NCBI GenBank assembly: GCA_023853785.1
Contig: JAJIRX010000906.1
Location: forward strand, 124,001 to 188,000
Source: Psilocybe azurescens
Lineage: Eukaryota; Basidiomycota; Agaricomycetes; Agaricales; Agrocybaceae
Reading direction: 5' to 3'
Length of the DNA: 64,000 bases
Shown here: positions 35,065-47,682 of the stretch, one piece after another
Numbering within the stretch: the first letter of the stretch is position 1
Layout: each line of letters opens with the position of its first letter
The notes under the pieces: model-generated
Told to the model about the DNA's origin: nothing
What the model saw: the letters and a program-made list of their open reading frames with translations, nothing else
Database searches by the model: none
Position numbers and translations under genes: made by a program

Positions 35065-35961
35065 AAATTAGTTCTTCCCCATTGTGCCCCTGTTAACTTT
35101 GGGGTGTGATAGTCCAGTTTCCAGTATGGTGGAGAGACATATAATGCAGTAGCAATAACAACAACATTGATAATATATGCCGCAGCTAGTATTAACTGTC
35201 ACTGCCGTATTTCCCATGGAGCAGGAGGCGTGGAGGAAGGTGTGATAAACAGTGCTACTCGATTTGCAACCGTCGGAGTAATCCGGCTGCCATCAAATCT
35301 ATATACACTTTCATATTCAATGAGAATAATGGATGCTGAACAGACCCTACTCTGGCATCTAGTTGCTCGGACTGTATATAAAGCGGTGAGCCGTCAGGCT
35401 TACGTCAACTGGGTACTCGAGCACAATGAAAGGTTCTCATGACCTCAATTCTCGCCAAATGGGTTTTGAAATGGCCCTACTTCCAGACATGACTTACGAC
35501 CTCAACTTGAAGCATGTTATTTTTAATAATAAAAATTTCTCGGGAGCGGCGGTTTGGTAGCCGACTCAACCACCCCGGCTGGAGAGCCGATACCACAACT
35601 ATAACAGTTGGAAAGCTGATAGGCATTGGGAAAAGACTGAAACAGAGGGTTATCAAGAAGTTAAAGATTAGTATCTCTCGGGCTCGGGTGTCAAATTGTA
35701 TTGAGACTGCCGACCGAAACCACCGGCGGTGAGTTGAGTGGTGTAAGCCGTAGTTACCCCACATCATGCACGCAGAGCTCCAGGCCACAGAGTGGCCGAC
35801 ATTATCGATTAAGAAGATACATAGACTACATACTACAACATATAATAGAAGGAGAAAAAGTAAAATGAGAAGAAAGTAAACGAAACCCAGTTTAATACCC
35901 CTCTACATGGATGAGAGCAAGAGAAAGTGAAGATTTGCCACAGCCGGTCTGAGCCACAATG
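35065..35961. other. Intergenic region, no gene seen
   Basis: Convergent side of SIN3; only short unconvincing frames and a purine-rich stretch around 35848-35885. Confidence 0.35.
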
Positions 35962-38900
35962 TTACGAAGTTGGTGCTGGAACAACCTCACCCAGGCTCGA
36001 ACTAAGAGCCACCACCTCCGCCTTGGCACCCTGCGTGTCCAGCCATTTTCGTCTCATCAAATTCCTTGCAGCCAACTGCTTGGAATTCCTCTCCATCTCT
36101 TCTTTATTGCGGTACTTCCACATAATGTCTTCTGTATGCGAGACATAGAACAATCTATAAGTCCGCAGACAGACTTTGATCTCCAGGCCGTCTTGCGATG
36201 AGGCGTCCGGGGTGGTCTCCCTCACAGCGGGAGGTAGATTTCTATATTGGGTTTAGTCAGGTAAGTGACTGGTGGATCACGTGTAAGAGTAATCACCTTC
36301 GCAGGTATGGCCTCCTGATACGGCTTTGAGAAACACCCTCAGTCGTATCACCCTAAGATTCAAAAAAGCGTAAATAGCATATTCCGTATCCCTCCCATTT
36401 CGTGGGAACTCACCGAGACGAAAGCGTCGACGTAGGATTGCCACCTCCCCGTCAATGCTTCTGAATCATCAAACATGAAATCATCCTTCCCGATAAGCTG
36501 TATCGTCATCGTCTTGCTCTCTGAAAGCTGAAGCACAAAAATGTCAGAGGAAAAATTAGGTGGCTTAAAACGACTGGCACATACCCAATCGATTCGGAAG
36601 ACATTCTCATCTGGCCCTAAAATGTTCTCTGCTTGATGTCGGTAGTTGATCCTATCCTGCGTTGTAGGCGAAATCAACGATCGTTCGCGCTTGAGCAGCT
36701 CGAGTAGCTCTTGGCTCTTGGGATCGGCGATCACTGATTGGACCTAAGCCATTTATGTCAGTTAGACCGTAGACCTCTTCCAAGATCCTATATTCAAGAC
36801 CAACCTGCTTGATGATGGCACTAATCACTTTGTCAACAGTGAAGATCTTATAAGCCTCCTAGCAAATACAAACAACGATCAGCAACAGGTTCAGCTAACA
36901 AAACGGAAGCAAAGGCTCACTTTGTACCCAAAGACGGCCCTCGTCTGATCCTCAAACACATGCTGCTCAAGCTCATTCGTGAATAAAGCTTCGCATTGCC
37001 CGAGCAAGATTTCGTAGTGATGTTTAGGGTCCCTCGTCGAAGCAGCGCCGTTCCCATTACCCTTGCCCTTTGCAGAGGATTCATCCTTCTGAGCAAGCCC
37101 AACAGAAATCGACTTGAAGACTTTCAATCGCGCATATAGAATCTTTAAAAAAGGGTGAAAAAAACCAAAAAATATTAATACCAAAATCCAGAGGGTTTGC
37201 AATCAATCAACACAACACACACCTCAATCAACCTCAATAGCGCATAAAACGTCGTATTCGTAAAGAACACGTTATTAAACTTGGACGAGCGTTTACCTGC
37301 GCCAGGAGGGAACACGAACATCGCCTCTCGCTCCCCACCCAGCCCGCGCTCGTCGTCCAGAACAGCTGGGGAAGCAAACCGCGACACGGCAGGCGACGGC
37401 CCGCCCCTCGTCTTCCGATTCGTCATCTTCGCCTGCTCGCTCTTTAGCAGCTTCTTGCGCAGATCGCCCCCGGAGGACACGTTCGCGGTGTGCTTGCGCC
37501 CGTTCCTCCCCTTCGCGTTCTGCTGTGCCAGGGGGAGGCGGCGGTGGCGTCGAGGTTGACGATGATGGACCCTCAGCGGCATCTTCGCCGTCACTGCCCA
37601 CACCGTTCACTATGTCGACGTCGCTCTCTACCATCGTTTCTTGGTGCACCAGCCCCGCGTTGAATTCCACAGGCCCGATCACGAAGAAAAGGGGGACAAA
37701 CACCCGCAGGAAGTTCTCGATCCGCTTCCGCTCAATTGCCGCGAGCTGGCCCTGCGTCCGGTCCAAGAACGAGAAGGTGAGCTTGACGACGTCCTGCAGG
37801 ATGCCCTCGTCCACGTCCACCTCGAACGCTAGCTGATAGCGCGGCCGCGTGCGCGCGAATAGGGGTCGATGAGCGCCGCGCGCTTCGCGTGCTGCTCCTC
37901 CCTCGCGGTCTCGATCTGGTTGAGGAACGCCTTGACTGTGATCGACTTCTTGTCCGCCACCTTCCACATGACGGCCTGGCAGTCCAAGCTCTTCGCGTAA
38001 TTGCGCGCGTCCACGTCGCGCCACACCTTGTTCCACTCGCGCTGCCCGCGCTTCCACTCTTCCTCCTTCTGCTTCAGCCGCTGCAGTACCACAGGGATCG
38101 CATTCGCTGGCGTCTCCTGCATTGCAGCGATCACATCAAGCCCGGCCTCCCGTCCGTAAATCTTCTTGATGACCCGCTGGTGGATGGCCTTCCATGTCCC
38201 GTTGATATTGGGCTTCAGCTTAAACGCCGCCCGGTCGTCGGGATTCATTTGAGCGATTTTGTTGTTGATCGGCTCGAGCATCGCTATAGTGCGCACAATG
38301 GCTTCGATGTGAAAGTCGTACTCATGTCGTTCCTCCTCGCTTCGGTGAAGGGCCTCTTCATAGATGTTCTTTCTCTGAGAGATAAACCCTGAATCTTCAC
38401 TGGTCCATGATGGATGCGACACCCAATCATCGTTTAGGACAGATCGGCACATGTCGTCTCGTCCTGAACAGGGCACGTTCGCATCCTAGAACGATGAAAG
38501 ATGGCAGAAAAGACATATGATGAAAAGAAAGTTAAGAAATCATCAAAGGGGGGGAATGACCGTTCCGCGCACCGTAGCAGACACCTGCCTATAACTTCCA
38601 TACTTCTCGCCCAAATCAATCCTGCCAGGTCTCTCCGGGAGCCCTGCAATAGCCGGCTTGGCCCAATTGCTCTGCGTATGCTGCTCCGACAAAAAATGTT
38701 CCCGTTCTTTCTTTTCGTCCCACCCGAGAATCTCCCTGAACTGTGTATAGAGCTCCGTATTTCCCAGGAAGTTCCTGCTTTCCTTCACAAGCCGGGCGGT
38801 GTCGATGTAATCTTGAGCGAATAGGTTGGCCAGCTTGAGAAACTCGTTGTAGAGATCTCTATTATCCAATGCACGCTTGACACGATCAAAGAATTGGGTT

Positions 38901-40390
38901 TTGTCGTTGACCAGAGGTACTCGCAGGGCTAGCTCTTGAGGTGGCAAAATCTGGTGGGTCGATCGACGAGGAGACGAAGGGGCAGATGCGATGGCATTTT
39001 TGTGCTGTATGACTGGGGTGTAAGATCCTGCGTTGTTGATCCATGTTTCGCTTTCTGATCAACAAACATCATGATAAGATTTAACGTTGGGCCCATGAAC
39101 AAAGGGACTCGAAACCCGTACCTTCGCCGGGGGTGCGGTTGTCTTGATGGGTGTAGGCTCCCTCTCTCTCTCGCGTTCCTTTTCTGCGGGCTTTCGTTTC
39201 CGTTTCTGGGGAAGAGCAGTGGCGTTGTTGTGATTGCTCATTGAACCCACTACAACATCGAGTTTCCCGGTACGGCGGGTTTTCTCCCTGTCACGTGCGT
39301 GTGAGAGAGATGGTGTGGCTGCCGTGTCTTCCATGAGTTGCTGGCTTCGATCAGGCATAAAAACCCGGAAATCTGCTCTAAGGTCTGGAGCGTCCTTGAA
39401 TAGCCGTGCTATCTGCTTCGAGACTTCCTCCTGAGGTATTATTTGTAGTACATGATTATATGACCGTCCGCGAAAATTGGAAATGACGACAAACCTCATC
39501 AATGGTGTCCGGTTTGTGGTGATACCGCGAAAGGATGTCTAGGAATTGTCGATAGGTGTCTGGGTCACAGCGTTGTTTTATTTTTTGAACATATTGTACG
39601 GCTGGTTCAATAGCTTGCCCATCCATTCCGTACATTCTTGGGTCTGGTGACGCAACTGGTAGGGGGCATTATGGTCCATAGATGAGCCTGGTTTTATCGT
39701 ACAGTTAGCACTGGAGGAGAAAGTAAAGATTGACCCGTACTGAAGCCAGGTCCAAGTTCAAGGCGGGGAACTGGAGCAGCAGGGGCGGTCGACCAAGATA
39801 GCCTTCCAGAGCCGTTGTTCGTAGTTTGGATAGTTGTCCCGCTCGGCGTGGTGACGGTGATGTAGCCAGCATCATACGGGTCCGTCGAACATTCGATTCG
39901 GTAACCAACAGGCAGGAACGTATTGAAGCCTTGGATAAGTGAGGGGTGACCATTGAAGAGATGAGAAACACGCTTTATAACACCAGGGGTATCAATCCTA
40001 CAGAGAGTCAGAATGGAGCATGACATAGATCCAGAACAAAGCTACACACTGTTCATTTTTGAACTCTTTCATGATATCAAGGAAGTGATTATAGACGTCG
40101 GGTTGGTCCTGAAACTGCACTTTAACAGCGTCAAGATACGACAGAGCGTCCGTAACATTAAGTGGTCGGTCAATGTTGGAATAGCTCTGTGGGTCCATTG
40201 GAGAAGCTATGCGAGATCGCTGTGAACTGGTTGCCACCGCCGAAAGATGATTATCGAGAGACAGCGCGGCTGCAGAGTCCAAGGGCGTTGATATCCGCTC
40301 CACAGGTTCTGTGGCCAGCTCAGATAGTGGGGGCAGAGTTACAGGCGCAGCAGGCACAGGAGAATCGATGGGCATGCTGTCCGGATCCAT
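35962..40390 (-). CDS. SIN3: SIN3 transcriptional corepressor
   Basis: Scaffold of the Rpd3/HDAC histone deacetylase complex. Start [15 protein letters not shown]1: [18 protein letters not shown] to [14 protein letters not shown] (from residue about 79, split by a phase-2 intron). PAH2: [20 protein letters not shown] to [14 protein letters not shown] (split by a phase-0 intron). A basic linker with [10 protein letters not shown] follows. PAH3: [20 protein letters not shown]. The HDAC-interaction domain starts GSYRQVSAT, then [56 protein letters not shown] and [20 protein letters not shown]-terminal SIN3 block: [20 protein letters not shown] and [17 protein letters not shown], ending near VVPAPTS. 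Two one-base frameshifts: a G4 run at 37862-37865 (needs five) and one in the Pro-rich linker near 37530-37560. In an essential corepressor these look like sequence errors. Confidence 0.95.
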
Positions 40391-41299
40391 TGTCGGCGTA
40401 GTCCTGCCAGGTGACGGTGTTCATCAGAAAACAAGCACGGAGGTCTGTGCACCGATCATCAAGTCACGTGCTCTCATTAGCGGCCCGCTTGTCCCAAGTT
40501 AGGGGTTCGAAGGTTAAATGGCTAATACTCGTAGCAGTTTCCGTATGGTTTGCAATAGAGTACAAGAGCTCTGTGCGCATGTATTTCTTTTACATCCCGT
40601 TAGGGTAACTTGAATATTCCAACCAAAGTAATGCATAAGCTAAGTAAGCGCTGCCGAGATTTGGCAATTCAATTGTCCTAGACCAAACTAAGAAATAAGG
40701 TAGAAATGGCCGTGCAGTCGAGAGAAATTCACATAACAAGCGACTGTATGGCTATTTGTGTATTTAATTGTCACCAGGCATTTATTCATCAAAACCTAAG
40801 TAAACTTCGTCAACCGTTTTTCCGTTGCTCCTTTTGTTCTCTCAACAGGGAATGGTGTCTACACACAGTGCCTGTTACTTCTGCCGGACAACAAACATGC
40901 TAGATTTCAGCACCCCATTTGTGCCATACAGCTGCAGGCTTGTCCCTGATTGTTTCCGAGTTGTGCGATCAAGTTGCAAATGTAGACGAGGCAGTAGCGA
41001 TGAGCCCTGTAAAGAGTACCCTCGGATTAACGATAAAGGCGCAGTCCTTAAGGGATGACAGTATGAGGCGAATAGTGTCTGACCGTCAGATGCGCTGGTA
41101 GATTACCTCAATATAAGTACCTTGTCGCAACCTACTTACTTACCCGCGCACATAAATCAAGGCCGCTTTAAATCTCCTTGAGAACACGGTTCATTCACAC
41201 TCACACCATTGAATCCAAAAGGCTTAATGCATGCCGTGAACCTCCGTGTATCAAGGTTGGCCGGATCTCTGTACGATCACAGCGCAGGCTTGTCAAATA
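40391..41299. other. SIN3 5' flank
   Basis: Region between the SIN3 start codon and the first TIR element. No gene recognised; short plus-strand frames lack motifs. Confidence 0.4.
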
Positions 41300-41444
41300 C
41301 AGTCGAACCTGCCATAACCCATAGGTGTGAGCTGCCACCAAACCGAAATTTACACCAAAACTAACCTTTTATAGCCCATAACCTGCCATAACACATAGCC
41401 CGTACCATCCAGCAAGGGGACATGGGTTATGACAGGTTCGACAG
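41300..41444. mobile_element. Pogo-like MITE (145 bp), TA-flanked
   Basis: Termini CAGTCGAACCTGCCATAACC and, reverse complemented, CTGTCGAACCTGTCATAACC, each bordered by TA (41298-41299 and 41445-41446). The C-A/T-G-T-C-G-A-A-C-C-T start resembles pogo/Tigger ends (CAGT.GAACCT). Too short to code for a transposase. Confidence 0.75.
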
Positions 41445-41550
41445 TAGTTTTGAACAGGTGGGGCTCTCAAAAGCCATTCAAGTGGGCGCCTGTTGATCAA
41501 TTCCTACCATCTATGCGTGGTCTCTCGGGAATAGTTTACATATATACATA

Positions 41551-42215
41551 CAGTGTAATACACCTCCTCGAGACACGAGGGTTCCTCGACACAAATGGAA
41601 TTATTGAAAGATGTAGACCACTTGTTACTCTAATATTCTGTACAAAGATTCTTTCTGTATATATGTGTGTTCATAGGAATTTGTAGGCAATGGGAAGCAA
41701 AACATGACCGAGAGTGGGTGATTTTGTCAAAAATTTCAGCCAAGTTTCGCACATACCAAATACTTGGCCAGATCTGTAGGGCGTTTGAGTAGGTATTTCT
41801 GTCTAAAAACTGGAATACATGTCGGCACTCCTTTCATCCTTATTCTAAAAAATTTCGTTGTATTTGGTGCTAAAATGGGGTCGTAATTCAGTCAACAATG
41901 AGAGCAACACCGAGAGAGTGACATCAATTCACCACAGCCATCGAAACTCCGGTTAGGTGTGACACGCGGCTTTCCCCGAGCTGCCCCAAAAGGCATGTCA
42001 CGGTTGTGTCGAGGACTTGTAATCCGTGACAAATGGGATGCACTTTTAAACTGAATATTTGAACCTATAATCGCTGTATTCTTCCTAATTTTTTTCACAT
42101 TCTTATTGTTCAGAGTATATACATAACTAATATTCAATTTTTTCTGAATTTATTGAGTGACGGGCTTATAAATCAAGAAATACATTCTCATGTCTCGAGG
42201 AAGTGTATTACACTG
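41551..42215. mobile_element. Non-autonomous Tc1/mariner-type element (665 bp), TA-flanked
   Basis: 29-bp terminal inverted repeats beginning CAGTGTAATACAC(C/T)TCCT and ending GAGACA(C/T)GAG, two mismatches, with TA on both outer sides (41549-41550, 42216-42217). No transposase reading inside. It lies 107 bases from the preceding MITE. Confidence 0.8.
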
Positions 42216-42808
42216 TACCTCTTTAAATTCACTTCGTAGATCAAAATAGATAGGGGTGTTTTGTATTCAATATGTTCTCGGGATGCACTGGCAGCAATGC
42301 ACATCAGTGCAGGGCGGATAGAATATGTGGAGTTAGATGACGATCTGACTTCTGCTAATACGGCGTACATCCATATCAAAAACCTTCATCTGACGAAGTA
42401 CATCTTAAAAATCAGTAAGTCGTCTCGCAAACTTAATGCATAAATAAACTCAATGTTTACTCATCAAAATAGCACTGACAATAGCAAGATCTGCCTGCCG
42501 AACGCTACCAGAGCGTAGAAGACACTTAAATCTCATCTACTTCTACACATCTTTCCCATCCCGTAATGCATATTTGTCGGATAAACAGCCAAAGAAGCTC
42601 GGTACCTACGGAAAACGTCGGCCTAACGAACCGCGAACCGAATCTCACTATTTATAGTCCTCGCGAGTACGGCCCGATACTAGATAAAGTTGATCGATTG
42701 ACGCCCCGACCCTCTCAGCTTGCAATATCGGGCAGCATATAGACCAGCAAGGTCCACCCACATCCTGTATAGGCATCAGCCACTTGCATCCTCCCCGCAC
42801 TACAAGCC

Positions 42809-43523
42809 ATGACCATGGATTCACATAGTAGGAAGTCAAAAGCACACCTTGGCCGCTCTAGCCTTACCCGCGACGATGGGAATACGTATCTCGACGCTAT
42901 CCAGGCTGAGTTCCAGGACCAACCTGCAATATATAACCAGTTCGTGGTGACCATGAAGCAATTTAAAAACGACGAGTACGCTCTAAACCTCTATATACAT
43001 TCACCTATGACGAATACCATTTTCTTTTCTTTTAAATTATTCAGAATTTCGACCTCGACGGTTATGCAACGTGTCGCAGACCTGTTCAAAGGACACCCTG
43101 CCCTTATTCAAGGATTTAACGTCTTCTTACCGGCAGGTGTCACTATGGACACTAGTAGCGACTCTTCACCTGGTCCGAGCTCTCTGCCTTCCTTGAGGTC
43201 TACCCAAGCAAAGGCAGTCGACAAGCTGGACGAGATGTACAAAATCATAAGATTCACTGAGAAAGTCCAGCAACGCTATGGACCGGATGTATATGACGAT
43301 TTTGTCTCCATTCTCTCCGAATACTACCATCGCTCGTACGACGTAAGCCAGGTTTGTGACGCCCTTGGGCTTGGTTCCATTCCTCCGACTTGAGTCGCTT
43401 CCTGATATACCCTGTCTACTGTAGGAAACCATTGCTAGGAGACTCAAAGCCTTGTTTAGCTCCGACGCAGACCTTTATGATCAACTTCAGTACATCATAG
43501 GTAACAACGGCGACCCCATTTAA
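42809..43523 (+). CDS. SIN3-derived mini-protein with PAH1 and a shortened PAH2
   Basis: Exons 42809-42975, 43045-43342 and 43425-43523 give 187 residues. PAH1: TYLDAIQAEFQDQPAIYNQF to GHPALIQGFNVFLPAG. A Ser/Pro linker follows (SSDSSPGPSSLPS). PAH2: FTEKVQQRYGPDVYDDFVSI to LKALFSSDADLYDQLQYIIG, where the protein stops at GNNGDPI. PAH3, the HDAC-interaction domain and the rest of SIN3 are absent. Both introns sit where SIN3 has them and in the same phases (phase 2 within PAH1, phase 0 within PAH2), which indicates duplication of genomic SIN3 DNA, not retroposition. The first intron is a multiple of three and could be retained without a stop. All junctions are in frame. A natural competitor for SIN3-binding factors is the obvious hypothesis; expression is unknown. 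Confidence 0.8.
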
Positions 43524-44221
43524 TTGATCTGTTCCCAGTATCTTCTATCAGAGCACATGCTTCTTTCCTTCGTCAACTCCTTGATTCAAAGTTGTTATTC
43601 CTAATTTCCTATTTCTTTATTCGATTCAACCTTTTCGGACGTTTATTCTTTCCAATTTTCTTTATCTTTATCTGTAGTCAAGCCTCTCGCTTTGAATTAG
43701 TTCACAGTGCCTAACGTTGTTAATCTTTACTATGCTTATACTATCAATTTGCCTGTTCGATATCGAATAGACACAGCTCAGTACCCGTGTTCGGTTTCAG
43801 AGTCGTCTCCTTGGCTTCCGCGAAGGTTTTACTTCAATATAAATTATAGTATTACAGAGCACTGCAGTCGTCTACTGAGTAGGCCCACTTGAAATCTCCG
43901 AAGCTTCTCTGAATAAGAAATAGATTGGTTCTCGAGATCTCCCAGATTCCGGCACTGCCGCTTACTCGCAGCATATTCGCACTCGCAGCAGTTCCGGCAC
44001 GGATATGGAATGATTTTTCCATCCGTTTGTTCCATGACGGGTGAGGTACGTACCCTTTATCTGTCATGTCTAACAAAACTGCTTGATAATCAGAACTGCT
44101 GCTCAAAGCGAATCAGAGTGAACGAGGTTTATTGTCCAATGTATACTAGACATGAGTATCGAATGTCGTGTTATCTTTCTTTCTCCAGCGTCGTATTCTT
44201 CCTTCGGAGCTCTTGCTGGCC

Positions 44222-44541
44222 TCACGCTTGTGAGCTTGGCAGAAAGATTTTGAATCCCTCAGTGAGAGACGGATGTCCGGCAAACAATTCGGTGACACGC
44301 CGCGACACTTCGTACACGTCAACTCTGTGTGAGAATGCACAATTGACACCTGAAATGCAACAAAACAATAGGAAATAACAGCGAATACTCACTTATGCAG
44401 GTGAAAGTCAGTCATGAGCTGAATAAACTGGTCGTAAACTTCAGGCTTGTCTTGGAACTCTGCCTTAACGAAGTCGATATAGGACATAGCATTGTTGATG
44501 TTAGCTTGCGTTATTTCGTCTAGTCCCTGCGTCGTTGCCAT
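44222..44541 (-). CDS. 83-residue single-PAH1 microprotein related to SIN3
   Basis: Exons 44393-44541 and 44222-44324. Starts MATTQGLDEITQ; the PAH1 helices are NAMSYIDFVKAEFQDKPEVY, DQFIQLMTDFHLHK, then VYEVSRRVTELFAGHPSLTE and GFKIFLP, and it stops four residues later at SSQA. The single intron interrupts PAH1 at the same position and phase (2) as in SIN3 and in the 187-residue neighbour. Nothing but the PAH1 fold is encoded. It faces the neighbouring mini-SIN3 gene convergently. The small size raises the chance of a missed further exon, but the stop follows directly on the natural end of the domain. Confidence 0.72.
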
Positions 44542-46652
44542 TTCTTCACTTCTCTTGCGTCGGTCAATATGCAGTAAACTCTTCAAATCCCTGGTGTAGG
44601 AAATGTTCAAGTTCCAGATGGAAAAATATCGCAATATGCTTAATATGCAGTCCACTTATGGCAATGAGAGCCGAGTTTCTGTGTGGTTGGGAGAGACCTT
44701 TTGACGTGTCCCTATTTATGTCTGGGCGCGCTGACTCGACTCGGGAGCGAGTGTTCCGCTTCTGTTCCAATATCTCGGTCCGACGACCGATAAGGTAAGT
44801 ACAAGTACAGCATGTACTTAACTGCATTTGCGTCTCGGGAGGAGTATGGAACTAACTTGGAGAGCATACACCGCCTGTGACCTGTGAGAAACAAAATAGA
44901 GCTAGAAGTCAGCTGCCGTCTCTGGAGCTTCAAGTCAGTCTCATTGTTAGTTCTAAAACGCTCAAAGCAATCTTCCCTTCATTAATCATTGCTAATGACT
45001 CAGCCCAAGAATTTACTGCGCTACACTTTTGCCTGAGTGATCCTGAGTGTTCTTTCATTCCATTGCGGGTGTATGTTCGTCTACCCTACGGAGGAAATGA
45101 AAATATGGGTCCGCATTGCTTTGAGTCTAAAAATAGAACATAATAATACTACACTCAAGGTCCATATTTGGTTGAACGGTCGTGCACGGTGCACATACCG
45201 GCTAGGTTCTTTTATTCAATTTTAAATAATGACCCTGGAGATCCTCGGTGGCGTCCTATTGAGATACACTGCCCCAGAAACCGACGATCCGGCATAACCC
45301 CAGAAATACTGCGCAGAAGATGTTGCTTGGCTTCATGGCGACAGCGAAGAAAACATCACGAAAGAAATTCCTTGAATGAAAACAAAGCTCAGTGGGGCAG
45401 AGAAACAGTATGGAAAATGCACAGTCACGTAAGGAAAGTGACTCGAAATTTCAATGAGCCTTAGCAAAAAGTTAAACAGACAACGATGAAAGGCCAAACG
45501 CACTATAAATGAGCATACAGACTTGCTACTGGCAACATTAAGGCCACCTGTTAGTATGCGAAATTTGGAATGTGGACCGCTCTTACTAATCAACTTCTTA
45601 ACGGGTTTTGAAAAAGGGCTTGACATTGATCTCTCTTGGGTTTTAACCTGGCACTCAAATTTCAGTAGTACTTAAACCCCTTCGAGAAAAGCTCAAGGGC
45701 CGTTGATACTCATGACGTCGTCGAGAGAAAATGCTTCGCAGAAGAACATGATATAACGGAGCATCCAAATATTCAGGTGGGAAACGCGGATCCATGGATG
45801 GAGAAACCATTTCTTAATCGCGCCTTTTTCGCAGAATACCGAGCAAGACAGTGACCCAGAACTACCCAAGATGTGGAATTTTTATTTTATTTTAGCCTCT
45901 GAGGGGCGATCCCCTACCTTGGCTTTGTATCTACTCATATATATAGTTTTGACCCAGGCCTCCTGTGCCACTCGCCGCTTCGTCTTTGGTTGCCCTCAGC
46001 ACCTCAGAGGGCCCTCACGTCCCCCTGCTAGGCCCAGCAGTTCAACTGCCGTTTGGGGGCCCACCTCTTAAGCTGGCGAGTCTGTAAATTCTATCCTACG
46101 AAATATCTTCGTTTCCTTATCTTTTGCTCCAGCGCGCCCGTCCAATTACTTGGAAGGCACTTGTGACCATATCGGTGCTCGGTTCTCGTTTACGGATGTT
46201 CTGTGTTCTTGGGTGGTTCCAGCGAAAGATATGGAATATCGACGATCCGTTTCAATATGCACTGCCAAAGCCTGGTGGAGACTTATGGACTATACTACTG
46301 GAACTTTTATAAAAGCGCAAGTATTTCTTAGATGCTGACGTCTTACTTCGTCAGGGCTGGGCTGATCTCTGCTGTTATAACTTATAACAGGTTTCATTGC
46401 TGAATCCTACAAAAACCTCTAACTGAGGCCATGATAAATTTGCTCGCACACATTGCAACCCGCCCTGATGGTCAATCCAACTCTTCCGCCCATCAATATC
46501 AGAGACATTTTCCCCTAATGCATCGACTATTCGAATCGACATTTTTGGTTCATTAGCTTGGTTCTTAGTCTGACGACAGTGCTCGTTGCTACGATCTCGC
46601 TCCAATGGCTACGAGAACATCAATCCTACCACGATCTTTCATCATGCGAATA
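44542..46652. other. Intergenic region, no gene seen
   Basis: Only short frames without motifs. A TTATAACTTATAA palindrome occurs at about 46374-46386, and a GC-rich stretch at 45,950-46,070. Confidence 0.35.
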
Positions 46653-47682
46653 CCGTTGACGGCTGAGGTCAGGTCTATATTCTCTATATTCGAATCTAAA
46701 AATGGTTGGCAGGTGGTGCTTCTTAGCTGCTGGGGTCCTATAGCCCGTCCTATAGGTAAATTGTCTGTAAATTATCTGTGATTGATTGTGTGACCTCACG
46801 CGTTGCGACCCAACTGTTATGATATTGGATATGGCGTATGTTGTAAGACATAGACTTACAGAAACACTAAACTTGGTGCTAGGTTACAAGCGGCTACCTG
46901 AGCGTGTTCGCTGTTCAATATGTTCAGAAAATGGTAAATATCTGAACTTTGAAAAATCCGGCTGTCTGGCAGCGGTCGGACGCGGCAGTACCACTACTAA
47001 ATTGCACTGAGCTAAACCAAACTGAGCTCGACGCGCCTCCTCCCCGCCCTCTGGTCACCCTTGTGCATACGCTTGTCCCGCTCAGCTCTCTCGACTTCAC
47101 TCCGTAATAGAAGGTAAATATCCACCCATTACGTCTTAAGAACCAAAGGCAAACCAGAGGTCATCAGAGACGTGTATGCGAGTTACTTTACACAGACCAG
47201 CACACCGGAGACTCATGATATGAGGATGGAAACCTCTTTCCAGTAGTATCCAGATGTCTTTTTGTCCGACTAATTTCGAAATTCGGACTTCGAAATATAA
47301 CAAACATGGACATCCCGACGAATCTCACGGTCATTCTTAAGCGCTCCGACAGTTTAGCAGCCGTTATAGTATTATCATAGGAAATAAAGATACATAATAG
47401 ATACATATTATTTAAACGAGGTACAGAAAAAGTCTATTGCAAACTTTTTCAAGCAGTGTCTGTAAAATATATTTATGTTTCCACAGAAAGAAAGATATAC
47501 ATATATGTGACATGAGCGAATGAACTGATCCAACCTGGCCATGACACCGTCATGGGTACTACCTAGCTTGGTACACTTGCAATCATACCAAGAAGCAGGG
47601 CCAAATGATGGGCGAATCCCCTAATAATCGTCAGAATTGAACTTCTCTTACGATTTACAGACCTGACCTCAGCCGTCAACGG
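46653..47682. mobile_element. Non-autonomous TIR element (1,030 bp), TA-flanked
   Basis: Perfect 24-bp inverted termini starting CCGTTGACGGCTGAGGTCAG and continuing GTCT, with TA on both sides (46651-46652, 47683-47684). No transposase motif inside; the frames are short and unconvincing. Confidence 0.8.

Noticed and set aside
37293..38057. Arg/Ala-rich frame overlapping the SIN3 HDAC-interaction domain as a separate gene
   Set aside because: Its first part is a shadow of SIN3; its second part ([14 protein letters not shown]) is SIN3 itself after a one-base slip.
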